Source: Syngnathus acus
Lineage: Eukaryota; Chordata; Actinopteri; Syngnathiformes; Syngnathidae
Assembly (NCBI RefSeq): GCF_901709675.1
Contig: NC_051095.1
Coordinates: 24,928,456 to 24,992,455, forward strand
Direction: 5' to 3'
Length of the DNA: 64,000 nucleotides
The notes below the pieces were generated by a model. It was given only the letters and a program-made list of their open reading frames with translations, was not told the origin of the DNA and did no database searches. Position numbers and translations under genes: made by a program. This document shows, in pieces, positions 21,361 to 32,997 of this stretch; the stretch's first letter is position 1; each line of letters opens with the position of its first letter.

Positions 21361-24300
21361 CCCCTCCGTGAGTCGTCACCTTATCGTGGTGGAGGGGTTT
21401 GCGTGCCCCTATGATCCTAGGAGCCATGTTGTCTGGGGCTTCATGCCCCTGGTAGGGTCACCCATGGCAAACGGGTCCTAGGTGAGGGGCCAGACAAAGC
21501 ACGGCTCATCAGCCCCTTATGATGATAAAAATTAATGGATCACGTTTTCCCTCGCCCGGACGCGGGTCACCGGGGCCCCCCTCTGGAGCCAGGCCTGGAG
21601 GCGGGGCTCGAAGGCGAGCGTCTGGTGGCCGGGCCTTCGCCCATGGGGCCCGGCCGGGCTCAGCCCGAAAAGGAAACGTGGGTCCCCCTTCCCATGGGCT
21701 CACCACCTGTGGGAGGGGCCAAAGGGGTCGGGTGCATTGCAAGCTGGGCGGCGGCCAAAGGCAGGGACCTTGGCGGTCTGATCCCCGGCTGCAGAAGCTG
21801 GCTCTTGGGACATGGAATGTCACCTCTCTGGCTGGAAAGGAGCCCGAGCTGGTGTGCGAGGCAGAAAAGTTCCGACTAGATATAGTCGGACTTGCCTCCA
21901 CGCACAGTTTGGGTTCCGGTACAAGCCCTCTCGAGAGGGGCTGGACTCTCTTCCACTCTGGAGTTGCCCACGGTGAGAGGCGTCGGGCAGGTGTGGGTAT
22001 ACTTATTGCCCCCCGGCTGGGCGCCTGCACATTGGGGTTCACCCCGGTGAACGAGAGGGTAGCCTCCCTCCGCCTTCGGGTGGGGGGACGGGTCCTGACT
22101 GTTGTTTGTGTCTATGCACCAAACGGCAGCTCAGAGTACCCACCCTTCTTGGGGTCCCTGGAGGAAGTGCTGGAGAGCGCTCCTTCTGGGGACTCCGTCG
22201 TTCTACTGGGTGACTTCAATGCTCACGTGGGCAATGACAGTGAGACCTGGAAGGGCGTGATTGGGAGGAACGGCCCCCCCGATCTGAACCCGAGCGGTGT
22301 TCTATTGTTGGACTTCTGTGCTCGACACGGATTTTCAATAATGAACACCATGTTCAAACATAAGGGTGTCCATGTGTGCACTTGGCACCAGGACACCCTA
22401 GGCCGCAGTTCGATGATCGACTTTGTAGTCGTGTCATCGGATTTGCGGCCGCATGTTTTGGACACTCGGGCGAAGAGAGGGGCGGAGCTGTCAACTGATC
22501 ACCACCTGGTGGTGGGTTGGCTCCGATGGTGGGGGAAGATGCCGGTCCGACCTGGCAGACCCAAACGTTCTGTGAGGGTCTGCTGGGAACGTCTGGCGGA
22601 ATCCCCTGTCAGGAAGAGCTTCAACTCCCACCTCCGGCAGAGCTTTTCCCACGTCCCGGGGGAGGCGGGGGACATTGAGTCCGAGTGGACCTTGTTCCGC
22701 GCCTCCATTGTTGAGGCGGCCGACCGGAGCTGTGGCCGTAAGGTCATTGGTGCCTGTCGTGGCGGCAATCCCCGAACCCGCTGGTGGACACCGGCGGTAA
22801 GGGATGCCGTCAAGCTGAAGAAGGAGTCCTATCGGGCCGTTTTGGCCTGCGGGACTCCGGAGGCAGCTGACAGGTACCGGATGGCCAAGCGGAACGCGGC
22901 TTCGGCGGTTGCTGAGGCAAAAACCCGGGCGTGGGAGGAGTTCGGCGAGGCCATGGAGAATGACTTCCGGACGGCTTCGAGGAAATTCTGGTCCACCATC
23001 CGGCGTCTCAGGAGGGGGAAGCAGTGCAACGTCAACACTGTTTACAGTGGAGATGGCGTGCTGCTGACCTCGACTCGGGACGTCGTGTGTCGGTGGGGAG
23101 AATACTTCGAAGACCTCCTCAATTCCACCGACACGCCTTCCATTGTGGAAGCAGGGCCTGGGGACTCTGAGGCGGACTCTCCAATCTCTGGGGTTGAAGT
23201 CACTGAGGTAGTTAAAAAACTCCTCGGTGGCAAGGCCCCGGGGGTGGATGAGATCCGCCCGGATTTCTTAAGGGCTCTGGATGTTGTGGGGCTGTCATGG
23301 CTGACACGTCTCTACAGCATCGCGTGGACATCGGGGACAGTGCCTCTGGATTGGCAGACTGGGGTGGTGGTTCCCCTCTTTAAGAAGGGGGACCGGAGGG
23401 TGTGTTCCAATTACAGGGGAATTACACTCCTCAGCCTCCCTGGTAAGGTCTATTCAGGGGTGCTGGAGAGGAGGGTCCGTCGGGAGGTCGAACCTCGGAT
23501 TCAGGAGGAACAGTGTGGCTTTCGTCCTGGCCGTGGAACAGTGGACCAGCTCTTCACCCTCAACAGGATCCTCGAGGGTGCATGGGAGTTCGCCCAACCA
23601 GTCCACATGTGTTTTGTGGACTTGGAGAAGGCGTTCGACCGTGTCCCTCGGGAGGTTCTGTGGGGGGTGCTTCGGGAGTACGGGGTACCGAGCCAACTGA
23701 TAAGGGCGGTTCGGTCCCTGTATCACCGATGCCAGAGTGTGGTCCGCATTTCCGGCATTAAGTCGGATTCGTTCCCAGTGAGGGTTGGTCTCCGCCAAGG
23801 CTGCCCTTTGTCACCGATTCTGTTCATAATTTTTATGGACAGAATTTCTAGGTGCAGCCGAGGCGTTGAGGGTGTCCGGTTTGGGGACCTCAGCATCGCG
23901 TCTCTGCTTTTTGCAGACGACGTTGTGCTGTTGGCTTCTTCAGGCCGTGATCTCCAGCTCTCACTGGAGCGGTTCGCAGCCGAGTGTGAAGCGGTCGGGA
24001 TGAGGGTCAGCACCTCCAAATCCGAGTCCATGGTCCTCGATCGGAAAAGGGTGGAATGCCCTCTCCGGATCGGGGATGAGATCCTGCCCCAAGTGGAGGA
24101 GTTTAAGTATCTTGGGGTCTTGTTCACGAGTGAGGGGAGGATGGAGCGCGAGATCGACAGGCGGATCGGTGCAGCGTCGGCAGTAATGCGGACTCTGTAC
24201 CGGTCCGTCGTGGTAAAGAGAGAGCTGAGCCAAAAGGCAAAGCTCTCAATTTACCGGTCGATTTACGCTCCTACCCTCACCTATGGTCACGAGCTATGGG

Positions 24301-24722
24301 TCGTGACCGAAAGAACGAGATCCCGGATACAAGCGGCCGAAATGAGTTTTCTCCGCAGGATGTCCGGGCTCTCCCTTAGAGATAGGGTGAGGAGTTCGGT
24401 CATCCGGGAGAGACTCGGAGTAGAGTCGCTACTCCTCCACGTTGAGAGGAGCCAGATGAGGTGGCTCGGGCATCTCATCAGGATGCCTCCTGGACGCCTC
24501 CCTGGGGAGGTGTTCCGGGCATGTCCCACCGGTAGGAGACCCCGGGGACGACCCAGGACGCGCTGGAGAGACTATGTCTCTCGGCTGGCCTGGGAACGCC
24601 TTGGGATCCCCCGGGATGAGCTAGATGAAGTGGCTGGGGAGAGGGAAGTCTGGGAGTCCCTCCTGAAGCTGCTGCCCCCGCGACCCGACCCCGCATAAGC
24701 GGAAGAAGATGGATGGATGGAT
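21361..24722 (+). mobile_element. Nearly full-length RTE-like LINE
   Basis: The element starts CCCCTCCGTGAGTCGTCACC, has a 158-bp leader, a single long ORF (21519-24698) and a very short 3' end, GCGGAAGAAGATGGATGG, made of GGAT repeats. Single ORF, short 3'UTR and simple tail fit the RTE clade, as in the abundant teleost families; I did not assign a family name. A reversed, truncated copy is at 32998-34122 and an old one at 7608-7790 / 13749-13850. I could not find a convincing target duplication. Confidence 0.8.
21519..24698 (+). CDS. LINE ORF: AP endonuclease and reverse transcriptase, 1059 aa
   Basis: The protein nicks chromosomal DNA and copies the element RNA at the nick. After a G/R/P-rich N-terminus comes the endonuclease (about residues 93-335) with [18 protein letters not shown] (D near 231), [10 protein letters not shown] and STDHHLVV. 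The RT is about residues 560-860: [34 protein letters not shown] (about 699), LRQGCPLSP (about 757) and the catalytic [11 protein letters not shown] (about 797). A C-terminal region ([46 protein letters not shown]) follows. There is no stop or frameshift, and the ATG at 21519 fits the family start. The residue after the first helix is STH rather than the usual ETH. It could still be active. Confidence 0.85.
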   Translation: MMIKINGSRFPSPGRGSPGPPSGARPGGGARRRASGGRAFAHGARPGSARKGNVGPPSHGLTTCGRGQRGRVHCKLGGGQRQGPWRSDPRLQKLALGTWNVTSLAGKEPELVCEAEKFRLDIVGLASTHSLGSGTSPLERGWTLFHSGVAHGERRRAGVGILIAPRLGACTLGFTPVNERVASLRLRVGGRVLTVVCVYAPNGSSEYPPFLGSLEEVLESAPSGDSVVLLGDFNAHVGNDSETWKGVIGRNGPPDLNPSGVLLLDFCARHGFSIMNTMFKHKGVHVCTWHQDTLGRSSMIDFVVVSSDLRPHVLDTRAKRGAELSTDHHLVVGWLRWWGKMPVRPGRPKRSVRVCWERLAESPVRKSFNSHLRQSFSHVPGEAGDIESEWTLFRASIVEAADRSCGRKVIGACRGGNPRTRWWTPAVRDAVKLKKESYRAVLACGTPEAADRYRMAKRNAASAVAEAKTRAWEEFGEAMENDFRTASRKFWSTIRRLRRGKQCNVNTVYSGDGVLLTSTRDVVCRWGEYFEDLLNSTDTPSIVEAGPGDSEADSPISGVEVTEVVKKLLGGKAPGVDEIRPDFLRALDVVGLSWLTRLYSIAWTSGTVPLDWQTGVVVPLFKKGDRRVCSNYRGITLLSLPGKVYSGVLERRVRREVEPRIQEEQCGFRPGRGTVDQLFTLNRILEGAWEFAQPVHMCFVDLEKAFDRVPREVLWGVLREYGVPSQLIRAVRSLYHRCQSVVRISGIKSDSFPVRVGLRQGCPLSPILFIIFMDRISRCSRGVEGVRFGDLSIASLLFADDVVLLASSGRDLQLSLERFAAECEAVGMRVSTSKSESMVLDRKRVECPLRIGDEILPQVEEFKYLGVLFTSEGRMEREIDRRIGAASAVMRTLYRSVVVKRELSQKAKLSIYRSIYAPTLTYGHELWVVTERTRSRIQAAEMSFLRRMSGLSLRDRVRSSVIRERLGVESLLLHVERSQMRWLGHLIRMPPGRLPGEVFRACPTGRRPRGRPRTRWRDYVSRLAWERLGIPRDELDEVAGEREVWESLLKLLPPRPDPA

Positions 24723-24989
24723 GGACATTCAAAGCATACATAGAAATACAAATCCGGGTTCATCGACTTTAGCTTGAGCAACCACCAAAGGTGTTCTTTG
24801 GTCTTATGGTGCATTTCATCTGCTGCAGAAATCTCCCTAACAATCCCTGCTTGGTAGGACTCGCTCTTCTTGTTGGCTTCCTTTACCTCTGGCTACTGTG
24901 GGGTTCACTGGTTGTCATAGCAACAGGCACAATTCTCATATCAGCAGTCTCAGCAATAGATGATGTAAGTAACAGCACATTCACAATCA
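24723..24989. other. Spacer, nothing firm
   Basis: A hydrophobic frame here (about 24791-25069) overlaps the LINE fragment that follows, has no start context and no recognised domain. Confidence 0.4.
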
Positions 24990-25410
24990 ATATGCCCAAC
25001 GTCCCTACCCGAATGTTGGGCCAACAGACTGCTGAACTCCTTTGTTCCTCATGCCATCAAACTGTATAACTCCTCAATTACGGGTGGAGCTGTTAGGAAC
25101 GGGAACAAAGGGGGACCTCATATGATGGCATACCTTCAATATTTTATGTATTTATTGACAATTATTATTTACTAAAATAACAATTGACCTTCATTTATTT
25201 TATTTGTTACATATGTATCATTGTTATTGTTATTGATTTCTCCCTTAACACTTTATTTATTGCTATTGCTATTCACTTTATTTTTCTCTCGTCTTTGTTT
25301 GTTACTCATGTGCAATGTTCTCTTTTGTACAATTTCTGTGTGAGCTACTGGGACCACCATTTCCTGAGGGAGCAATCCCAAGGGATGATTAAAATTGAGT
25401 CTAAGTCTAA
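24990..25410 (+). repeat. 5'-truncated LINE 3' end
   Basis: At about 25026-25100 one frame reads RLLNSFVPHAIKLYNSS, the usual C-terminal end of CR1/L2-group ORF2 proteins. After a T-rich 3'UTR the element ends GAGTCTAAGTCTAAG, a short repeated tail. Only about 400 bp were inserted. Confidence 0.65.
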
Positions 25411-26006
25411 GAATTCAATACATCTATGGGACTGACAACGAGTGCAATGTTGGCAACGTGAGTGTTAAAGTATCTAAACTATATAACACCTTCTAGCCAC
25501 CTGCCAAGAGGTCTCCGAAATGGCCTAGTTGACTCCGAGACGCATAAATTCTTGGTGATTTTCACCTGTTTCTTTGCCACAATAAAAAAAACGCACGAGT
25601 GGCATCTTATTCACTTTTGATTGAGTGGTGGAGGATTATAGTTGATCAATAACTGTCAGTTTACCTTTTTTTGTACTGTATACATTGGCCATTTATACCG
25701 ACCTCTGAAATGAATAGATGTTGATGAGGAACTATGATCCCAAAAAGACACGATTGAGGTTACATGATTTTTATTAACATCATTGCATTCAAAAGGAAAG
25801 TAGGTCACATTAAAAATATAGAAATAAATACAAAGCGAGACCCTATATATTTTATTAAGCAAAGCTTTTCCCCTTGACATTGTCCCAGAAGAGCAGTGAA
25901 TGAAGTAGGAGTACCTTCATTTATTCATTTGGCTGCCAGTTGATGAGGCTTTCAGCAGATGGGATTATACTGTCACAGCAGTTCTTTAAGTGGAATTTAG
26001 GGTAGT
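25411..26006. other. No recognised feature
   Basis: I see no domain, terminal repeat or RNA gene. Confidence 0.5.
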
Positions 26007-26120
26007 GTGTGAGTGCGTGTGTGTGTGTGCGTGTGTGCGTGTGTGTGTGTGTGTGTGCGTGCCTCTGTGTGTGTGTGCGCGCGTGTGTGTGTGTGTGGGT
26101 GTGCGTGCGCGTTTTGTCAA
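26007..26120. repeat. GT microsatellite
   Basis: Interrupted (GT)n with GC and CTC interruptions. The frames on both strands here (CVCVCV and HTHTHT) are artefacts of the repeat. Confidence 0.9.
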
Positions 26121-26823
26121 ATTACTGTACAACATAATCTTTGACATTTGTGTGCACCTATTCATGCAGAGCATGGCACGTTGACGCAATGTTTTGTGTG
26201 CCCCTTTAATCTTCTAATCTTGTCTATTGTACTTACCATTGGCCTTCCTTTCTATGTGGTCAGTTTTGTCTTTTCCAATTCACAGGGGCATCTATGTATA
26301 CAACGTTTGACAAAGGACCTTGTTTTCCTGTTTCATCTGCCTTTGAGCTGTCATCTTTATCCTATGTTGTTTGCTCTTAATCATCCCCCTATTTTAGTCC
26401 TGAGTATGATTGCTTGCGTTTCCCTGTACCATTCTTTGTTTGCTCATTCTCAAAGCAACAGTGCCACCAAGTGGTGTGTAAAGAGAGGCCCCAAACCACA
26501 AAACTCCTACTAATCAACCTCTACATATCAACTGTATGCTTCATAATAGGAGAAAATATACAACAACCAGGGCCGGCCCTACTGTTAGGCGAGCTAGGCA
26601 GAATCTAGGCGGCGGCAAAATCATTGAACAATTCCGCCCCGGCATTTTTTGCCGCCCTCTCCAGCGCTCTTACTCTCCCACCCAAGGGTGATAAAATTTA
26701 GGGGAAGACAAAAATATAACTTGGAAATTTGTGGGGGCGGGGGCGCCATTTTTGGAAGTTGTCTAGGGCATACATCTTTATTACATTAGATTGGCAACAT
26801 GTTGTTTTCATCTTTAAAGACAT
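26121..26823. other. No gene; possible hAT-like terminus at 26571
   Basis: AGGGCCGGCCCT at about 26571-26582 is the kind of palindromic terminus many teleost hAT elements have, with AGGCGG-rich DNA after it. I could not find the partner end or an 8-bp duplication. The rest holds nothing recognised. Confidence 0.3.
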
Positions 26824-28975
26824 ACCGTATTGGCCCGAATATAAAATGATGTTTTTTGCATTGAAATAAGACGGAAAAAGTGCGGGTCGTCTTACATTTG
26901 GGGTCGAGACATTATACCCATTCACTTGTGCGCAGCGGTAAGTTGAAGCTTGCTGGTATCGACTGACTATGTTGCTGTGACCGTGTGTGTCTTTGACACA
27001 GTGAGTATATATATTTCATTGTTACTACTGTCCACTGTTGTGCCGTTTGTCCGATCGCGGTTTGCTTCGTGTGCGCACCGTTTGATTGACAGCTCCGGCG
27101 TGCTCCTTTAACTTTGCCTCGCATCGTACGAGTAACTTTTACGTAGCGGCACGGCGACTAACGGTCGCCAGCAAATGTATTTTGTTGGAGCCTCGGTTTT
27201 CGACCACAATCCGTTCCAGAAGGCTGTTCGAGAAGTGAATCATTCGAATCCCGAATCATGTTTTCCCATTACAAATAATGGAAAAAAATGTAATCCATTC
27301 CAAGCAAAAAAAAAAACGCTTTTTAAAGCATTTTTTCATTATTTTAGACCATAAACTGCATAAATAAGTGAGTAGGTAATGTATAAATAAATAATATGAA
27401 TAATAAACTGAATTAATAGAGTAGGCTAGGCTGGGGAATGTATTGCCGTATTTGTAGCAACTCGCTTGTGTGTTTTATTCTAATAATAAAATATATATTT
27501 TTAAATTGTGAGGGGAAAAAAAGCACATTAAAACATTTTTTTATTTTTACCAATGAAAGACAACATTTCAAACAAAAACAAAAAAAACTGCAGAAATTCT
27601 AATGAAAGATAACATACAGTATATGTACTGTATCAAAGTTCGTGTGCAGCAAAAACAGCAAAAACATTTACTTTCTTAATTTCAAAAAACAAAAACAAAA
27701 AAAACGGCAGAAATAATGAAAGATAACATACTGTATCAAAGTTCGTGTGGAGCAAAAACATTTTCTTACGTACAATACGTATTTTCATTAAAAAAAAAAG
27801 TTTATTGGTCCCCTCCCATAAAAACATCGGGAAACTCGTCTGTAGGTGTTGTCTCTCTCGCAAATCTCTTCAGTTGGGAAGACTCTTCCACTGGGTGTTC
27901 TTTCCTTTTTGCAAAGAACCTATCAAGTGTAACTTGTTTCTGCCTTCCATTAAGAATAACGAAGGGAGTCAGTTGGCATGCGGGTCCTCTCGGCTCATCT
28001 CGCGAGGTTCGACAACCGAAATTTCGTCCGACATCCGAAGCAAAGAAATCTCAAATTTTTTGTTCGAATACCGATTTGTTCGAGAACTGGGACGTTCGAA
28101 AACCGAGGCTCCACTGTATTTCATTTATGGTTATTTAGTATAGCGGGACCGTTACGCGCAGTCAGTTATGTAATGTGTGCCGTCTACTAGTGTTGTGTGA
28201 CGTCAGAAGTTGAGCGTTGACTCACGCTCTGTATTTCTGTCTGTTGCAGAACCACACACACACACAAACACACACACACCCCACACACCCTTCACACGCT
28301 TCATACAATAATCACACACACAAGAATCACATTCACACACCCAAAGACTCACTCATGTACACTACACACACCTGCTCTCACATCCTTACGACCAAACGTA
28401 TGCCTATACCATTTTGCCAGTTTGGCATACTACACACACCTGCTCTCACATCCTTACAACCAAAGTTTTGCCTATACCCTTTTGCCAGTTTGCCTGTATG
28501 CCCCTATGAGCCACTGTGCCTGTTACTTTTTTGCCAATAATTCAGTAAAGCACTCAAAACTGAACCACGTCTTCCCTCCTGTGTTCTGACCGACACCCGG
28601 GGGCAAAAAGAGCATAACCATCCAAGCCAACCCCCGATACAGTCCTCAGGCTCCCCAACAATAGCGGTAGCAGTTTGCATTATTTTATTGCAATGTTTCA
28701 ACTGATTCAGATTTATTTCGAGACTACAGTTACAGTTAGACTTCACTTTGATGGTTAATGCAGTTATTGCAATTGTGTTGGTTTATCACAGTAGATTGGT
28801 TTATTTACATTTCAAAAACCAGAAGCCATTAATTTACAAATGTGATTGCACTTTAGTTTACATATTTAAATGTTCAGATATTAAGATGTGATAGACAGTT
28901 TTTGCATGATTTGAATGAGACAAAATAACATGCATTTTCTCTCGCACATATTGTTGTAATCATTTGTTTTAGGTG
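26824..28975 (+). mobile_element. Repeat C, copy 1
   Basis: Starts ACCGTATTGGCCCGAATAT and is collinear with 39645-43935 over most of its length: the GTGCGCAGCGGTAA block, GTGTGCCGTCTACTAGTG, a CA microsatellite (28255-28330), CCTGCTCTCACATCCTTAC repeated twice, and a 3' block (28690-28975) ending near TTTGTTTTAGGTG. It carries a 0.9-kb insertion (27188-28113) absent from copy 2. I found no coding region or clear terminal repeats, so I leave it unclassified. GGTAAG and TTGCAG near the CA tract look like splice sites. Confidence 0.6.
27188..28113 (+). mobile_element. Non-autonomous element inside repeat C copy 1, pogo/Tigger-like ends
   Basis: Left end GGAGCCTCGGTTTTCGA (from 27189) and right end TCGAAAACCGAGGCTCCACTG (ending 28113) are inverted repeats of at least 17 bp, and TA follows the right end. 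The interior is A-rich and has a diverged direct duplication (AATGAAAGATAACATAC at about 27601 and 27715). No transposase frame survives. The superfamily guess rests on the ends only. Confidence 0.55.
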
Positions 28976-29066
28976 TATTTTGCTCCGGAAAGGTAGGGTT
29001 TATTTAGGGTGTTTTTTATTTGTTGGTGTTTTTATCTGTCAACATCTGTCACAGTTTGTTTCCTTG

Positions 29067-29283
29067 TTTTAAAGCAGGGGTCTCAAACTCCAGTCCTCGG
29101 GGGCCGCATTCCTACATGTTTTTCAAGTTTCCCTCGTTAAACACACCTGATTCAAATGATCAGTTCATCTTCAAGTTCTGCAGGAGCCTGATAATTGAAT
29201 CAGGTGTGTTTAACGAGGGAAACTTGGAAAACATGTAGGAATGTGGCCCCCAAGGACTGGAGTTTGAGACCCCTGTTTTAAAG
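29067..29283. mobile_element. 201-bp hairpin MITE with 8-bp target duplication
   Basis: Element 29075-29275 starts CAGGGGTCTCAAACTCCAG and ends with its inverse, CTGGAGTTTGAGACCCCTG. About 80 bp on each side pair with few mismatches, leaving a short central loop. TTTTAAAG flanks both sides (29067-29074, 29276-29283), the 8-bp duplication of hAT elements. There is no coding capacity. Confidence 0.85.
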
Positions 29284-29289
29284 TCTTAG

Positions 29290-29570
29290 TTTCGGTTCGC
29301 GTGTCTGTGTGCTCGCCCCTCCCCTCCTGTGTCTGCTCACAATCTACGTAATCGCCGTCACCTGCCTCTCGTTACCTGTCATGTATTTAAGTCCTGTCTG
29401 CGTGTCACTCCCTGTCGGATTGTTCTCGTCTCTCGTCTCATGTCTTCTTGTTCCTAGTTTCCAGTCTGTTCTGTTCTAGTCTTGTTTTGTCTTTCTGTTC
29501 AGTTATTCACATCCCTAGTCGAGCATCTATAAACCCTGGTCCAAGCTGCATTTGGTCGCCCAGCTCCATT
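29290..29570 (+). repeat. Gypsy-type LTR fragment
   Basis: The sequence contains TGTATTTAAGTCC (TATA-like), then ATAAACCCTGGTCCAAG and CTGCATTTGGTCGCC, matching the reverse complement of the LTR at 34433-34828. It ends near CAGCTCCA. The 5' end is unclear and I could not show a clean duplication, so it may be truncated. Confidence 0.5.
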
Positions 29571-29619
29571 CACTTCATGACATTATCCCATAAAAGAAAA
29601 AAAACAGCTTTTTTAAATA

Positions 29620-31389
29620 CCCTTAGATGCATAAGTGGGTCAAAAATGACCCGGTGAGTTTTTTTTTTTTTTTAATATCTTTGTAATTGAAAACTGTTAT
29701 CATTTCATATTCCAGGAATTCCTCAAAAAACATGTTTTTGACATCATGCTATTCGTTTCGTTTCGTTTGCTATTGACATTTTTAACTTACCTATTATATA
29801 TTTTGAGAAATTGTAGTTTTTGTATTACTACCCCAAGTTTCCATAAGTGGGTCAAAAATGACTGGCATGCATTTTCTATGGAATCCAATGGGAACCTTTG
29901 ATCCTCATCAACTGTGGCTGTGGATCACACAATCTATATGAGAAGTGTCACTCCTCACAAAGATATTTTACATAGCAAGAGCTGATACATGTAAGTATTA
30001 TCTCATATAATATGTACAAGGCCACGATGTCGATTGGGAGATTTGAAGACATTCGCCGTACCTTGCGCTTTGATGATAAAAGGACCAGAGCCTTCCGGCT
30101 GGAAACAGACCACATGGCAGGCTTTCGTTATGTATGGGACCTGTTTCTGGTCAATTGCTGACAGCGATTCATCCGCAGTGATTGTGTTGCTGTGGACGAA
30201 CAGGTTGTGCCTTTCAGGGGTAGGTGCAAGTTCCTACATTACATGCTAAGCAAGCCTGCAAAGTACGGCCTAAAGATCTTTTGGGTTTGTGATGCACGCA
30301 TCCCCTATGCAATAGATGGCATAGTTTACACGGGGAGACAACCAGGAGAAGAAGTTCAGAAGAATCTGGGTGAAACCATTGTCCAGCAGTCGTGTAGTCA
30401 ATTTAGACACACAGGTCGAAACATAACAATGGACAACTTCTTCACCAGTGTGCCTTTTGCGCAGCATCTCTTGGATAAGGATCTCACCATTGTGCGGACT
30501 CTACGCCAGAACAAGCCAGATATCCCTCCTCTGATGAAGCCTTCCAAGTCCAGGGAGGTTCACAGCACAGAGTTTGGATTCAATGGCAACCTTACCATGG
30601 AAGAAAGGAAAAGCTGTTGTGCTCCTGAGCACAATGTACCACGACAAAGTAGTGGATGAAACTAGCGCGAAGAAAAAAACAGAAGTGATCACATTGTACA
30701 ATAAGATGAAAGGAGGTGTCGACACCACTGACCAGATGGTTGGCACATACACTTGCAAGTGCCAAACACAGAGGTGGCCACCTGAATGCCTACACCTTTT
30801 TCACAGCTCAACACCCAGATTTCAAGAGTGGCATCACCAATGCACGACGGCTCTTCCTCAAAGAGCTGTCAAAGGAGCTTGTCACAACACACATGAGGAG
30901 TCGGCTGGAACGCTGCCCCCAGCTACAAACCCCAATTATAGAAACAATGGAACGGTGTGGGGTGACAAAACCCACAACCCAGCCACAGGAAAGTAGCAGC
31001 CTGGGCCAACCAAAGAGGAAGAGGTGTCAGATCTGCCCAAGCAGAAAAGACAGCAAGGTCAGCAATAGGTGTGTACCTGTGTGCAATGATCACAGCCAGA
31101 AGATGGTAGTTTGCCTGAACTGCAGGCAGTGATGAGAAAATGAGGCAAAACACACACAATTCCATGTAATTTTTCTTTTTCAAAAATGTTAAAAAGTGAG
31201 AAATAAAGATATTTCAAACATTAAATAATTATTGTGTGAATAATGTAAATATAATTCTAAATGTAATATATACGATTATTCTTAAGCAAAATGGCAAACA
31301 AATGGCATAAAACGCATTCATTCTAATATGGGTCATTTTTGACCCACTTATGGAAGAGTGTAGGGTTCAGTCACTCATGCATCTAAGGG
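29620..31389 (+). mobile_element. piggyBac-type transposon remnant
   Basis: Ends CCCTTAGATGCATAAGTGGG (29620) and the inverse CATCTAAGGG (ending 31389) are terminal inverted repeats starting with CCC, as in piggyBac. The flanks (AATA, TTGA) are decayed relatives of the TTAA target. The motif CATAAGTGGGTCAAAAATGA is found near the left end (29630), inside (about 29843) and inverted near the right end (about 31327-31352). The transposase frame is broken and its N-terminal half is missing. Confidence 0.75.
30021..31132 (+). pseudogene. piggyBac transposase (DDE_Tnp_1_7), C-terminal two thirds
   Basis: piggyBac transposases cut and paste at TTAA. The reading starts in SIGRFEDIRRTLRFDD and hits a stop after FLVNC at about 30161. 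It continues through the first catalytic D region (VAVDEQVVPFRGR) and the second (NITMDNFFTSVPFAQ). A frameshift near 30600-30620 leads to TLPWKKGKAVVLLSTMYHD and the third region, KMKGGVDTTDQM; a further shift follows near 30770. The end carries the Cys-rich finger, RCQICPSRKDSKVSNRC, then VPVCNDHSQKMVVCLNC. All catalytic segments can be read, but at least one stop and two shifts make it inactive. Confidence 0.85.
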
Positions 31390-32997
31390 TTGAGAACCCA
31401 AGTCAGCAGTATTGTTGGTCTCTTCTGGGGGTGCAAAGACCAGGGGAGGACCCTGTTGTGTCCAAGGTTCCCCTAGACTGGGACACATAACACAAGGCAA
31501 GACTAAACGGCAAGTGACATTGCAATATACATGAATATGATGGGAAGATAACAAGTCAGACTCCATGCAGAATTGTTCTGCAAGCTGACTTCAGCCTTTT
31601 TCTCCTTGTAGCAAGGCTTCCATTTTAACTAGGGTCCTTCTCCATCTCCATTGTTTTACTAGTAAAAGGAACATGTGCAATCAGTCTTTGATCATTGAAA
31701 AAACAATGTAAAATGTGCTAAACTAAGCCACAGTTAACTTCCGTAGACATTATTTTGTTGTTGCACTGCTCCGTAATGCCTCTGTGTAAAAGTTGTTTTA
31801 GCCAAGTTCTTATGGCTCATCTGACATTTCTCCTATCAAAATAAAACGCAAATGGAATAGCACTGATATATCTAAAGTAACCTGGGCATGGGAAGTCACA
31901 TCACTACCCCACTGTTTCTTGTGTCATGCGTGAGTGACATTTTGCCAGGATTACCCTGCCATTTTCTTCATCATTTTTTTTTTAAAAACTTTAACACAAA
32001 TATATTTGCACCTTTATGCAAATCTCTTCATCTACAATTCTGTTGATTAACGTTATTTTTTTCTGTTATCTCTATACGTTGATTCACTAAGTGCCGATTT
32101 GTTATTTTTGTTTTGTCTTCTGCTTTAGAGTGTTTGTGCTGAGTAGGGACTTGAGGGTTATCGCTGAGCTTTATTACAGTCATCACTTAAGTTGTATCTA
32201 TTGGTGATACATAATGGATGGATCTATCAAATTTCTTGAATAAAACACCATGAAAACTGCACTCAGTTCCACCATTATAGTCAGTCTAATTATTAAATAG
32301 TGGCCTAGTGTGATCATTTTGTAGTTCAGGTTCCCTCCCATTTCCATTAGATTGTGAAAGCTATTTAGTGAAGGCTGGTCCAGTGACAGATTAATGACCT
32401 AAAGGCATAGATAACACACTGAAATGCATTTTATTTTTGGCAGAACATAAGTCATACTTACAAACAATATGTTAAATAACTAAACTTGTAATGGAACTAA
32501 TGGAAATTGTCAACATAAGTGTTTCAGTAACACTCAAAGTCCTAAATTATTTATTGTTGCTAGTGTTTGGTATTTGGTACCTCGGTTATCAATGGGGATT
32601 TACCACTTCTCAATGCAACCACTGTCGCATCATTATTTTCTAATTTTGAAAAATCTAGGTATTGTACAAAAATGCAAAACAGCCCCCAATTTGACACCTA
32701 CATCATTTGGAGCAGATCAGCATCAATGATTGTGAAATAATATTACAACAAACATCGAAAAATTATGACAAAAAATAAACATTCAAAAGGGATTCTGATT
32801 AAGGGGAAATCCATGATGATCCATTTTCCACTAGCAAACTCAGTTTACGCATTTTTATGATGAGGAAAATGAAGAGTTTTCTATAATCTATCTTTCACAA
32901 TTCATTTCCAAAAGATAGGTATTATGAGTGTTCTCTAATAACAAGATATATGGTTGTATACGTATATATGTTGCAAAACATTAACAGTTTTCATCCA
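31390..32997. other. No recognised feature (1.6 kb)
   Basis: AT-rich DNA without domains, terminal repeats, tRNA-like boxes or convincing splice structure. It may be unique intergenic sequence. Confidence 0.5.

Noticed and set aside
26007-26120. Cys/Val-rich and His/Thr-rich proteins
   Set aside because: Translations of a GT microsatellite; the same applies to 43936-44110 and to the Tyr/Ile frames at 60100-60182.
26571-26760. Complete hAT element starting at AGGGCCGGCCCT
   Set aside because: No partner end and no 8-bp duplication found; reported only as a possible terminus.
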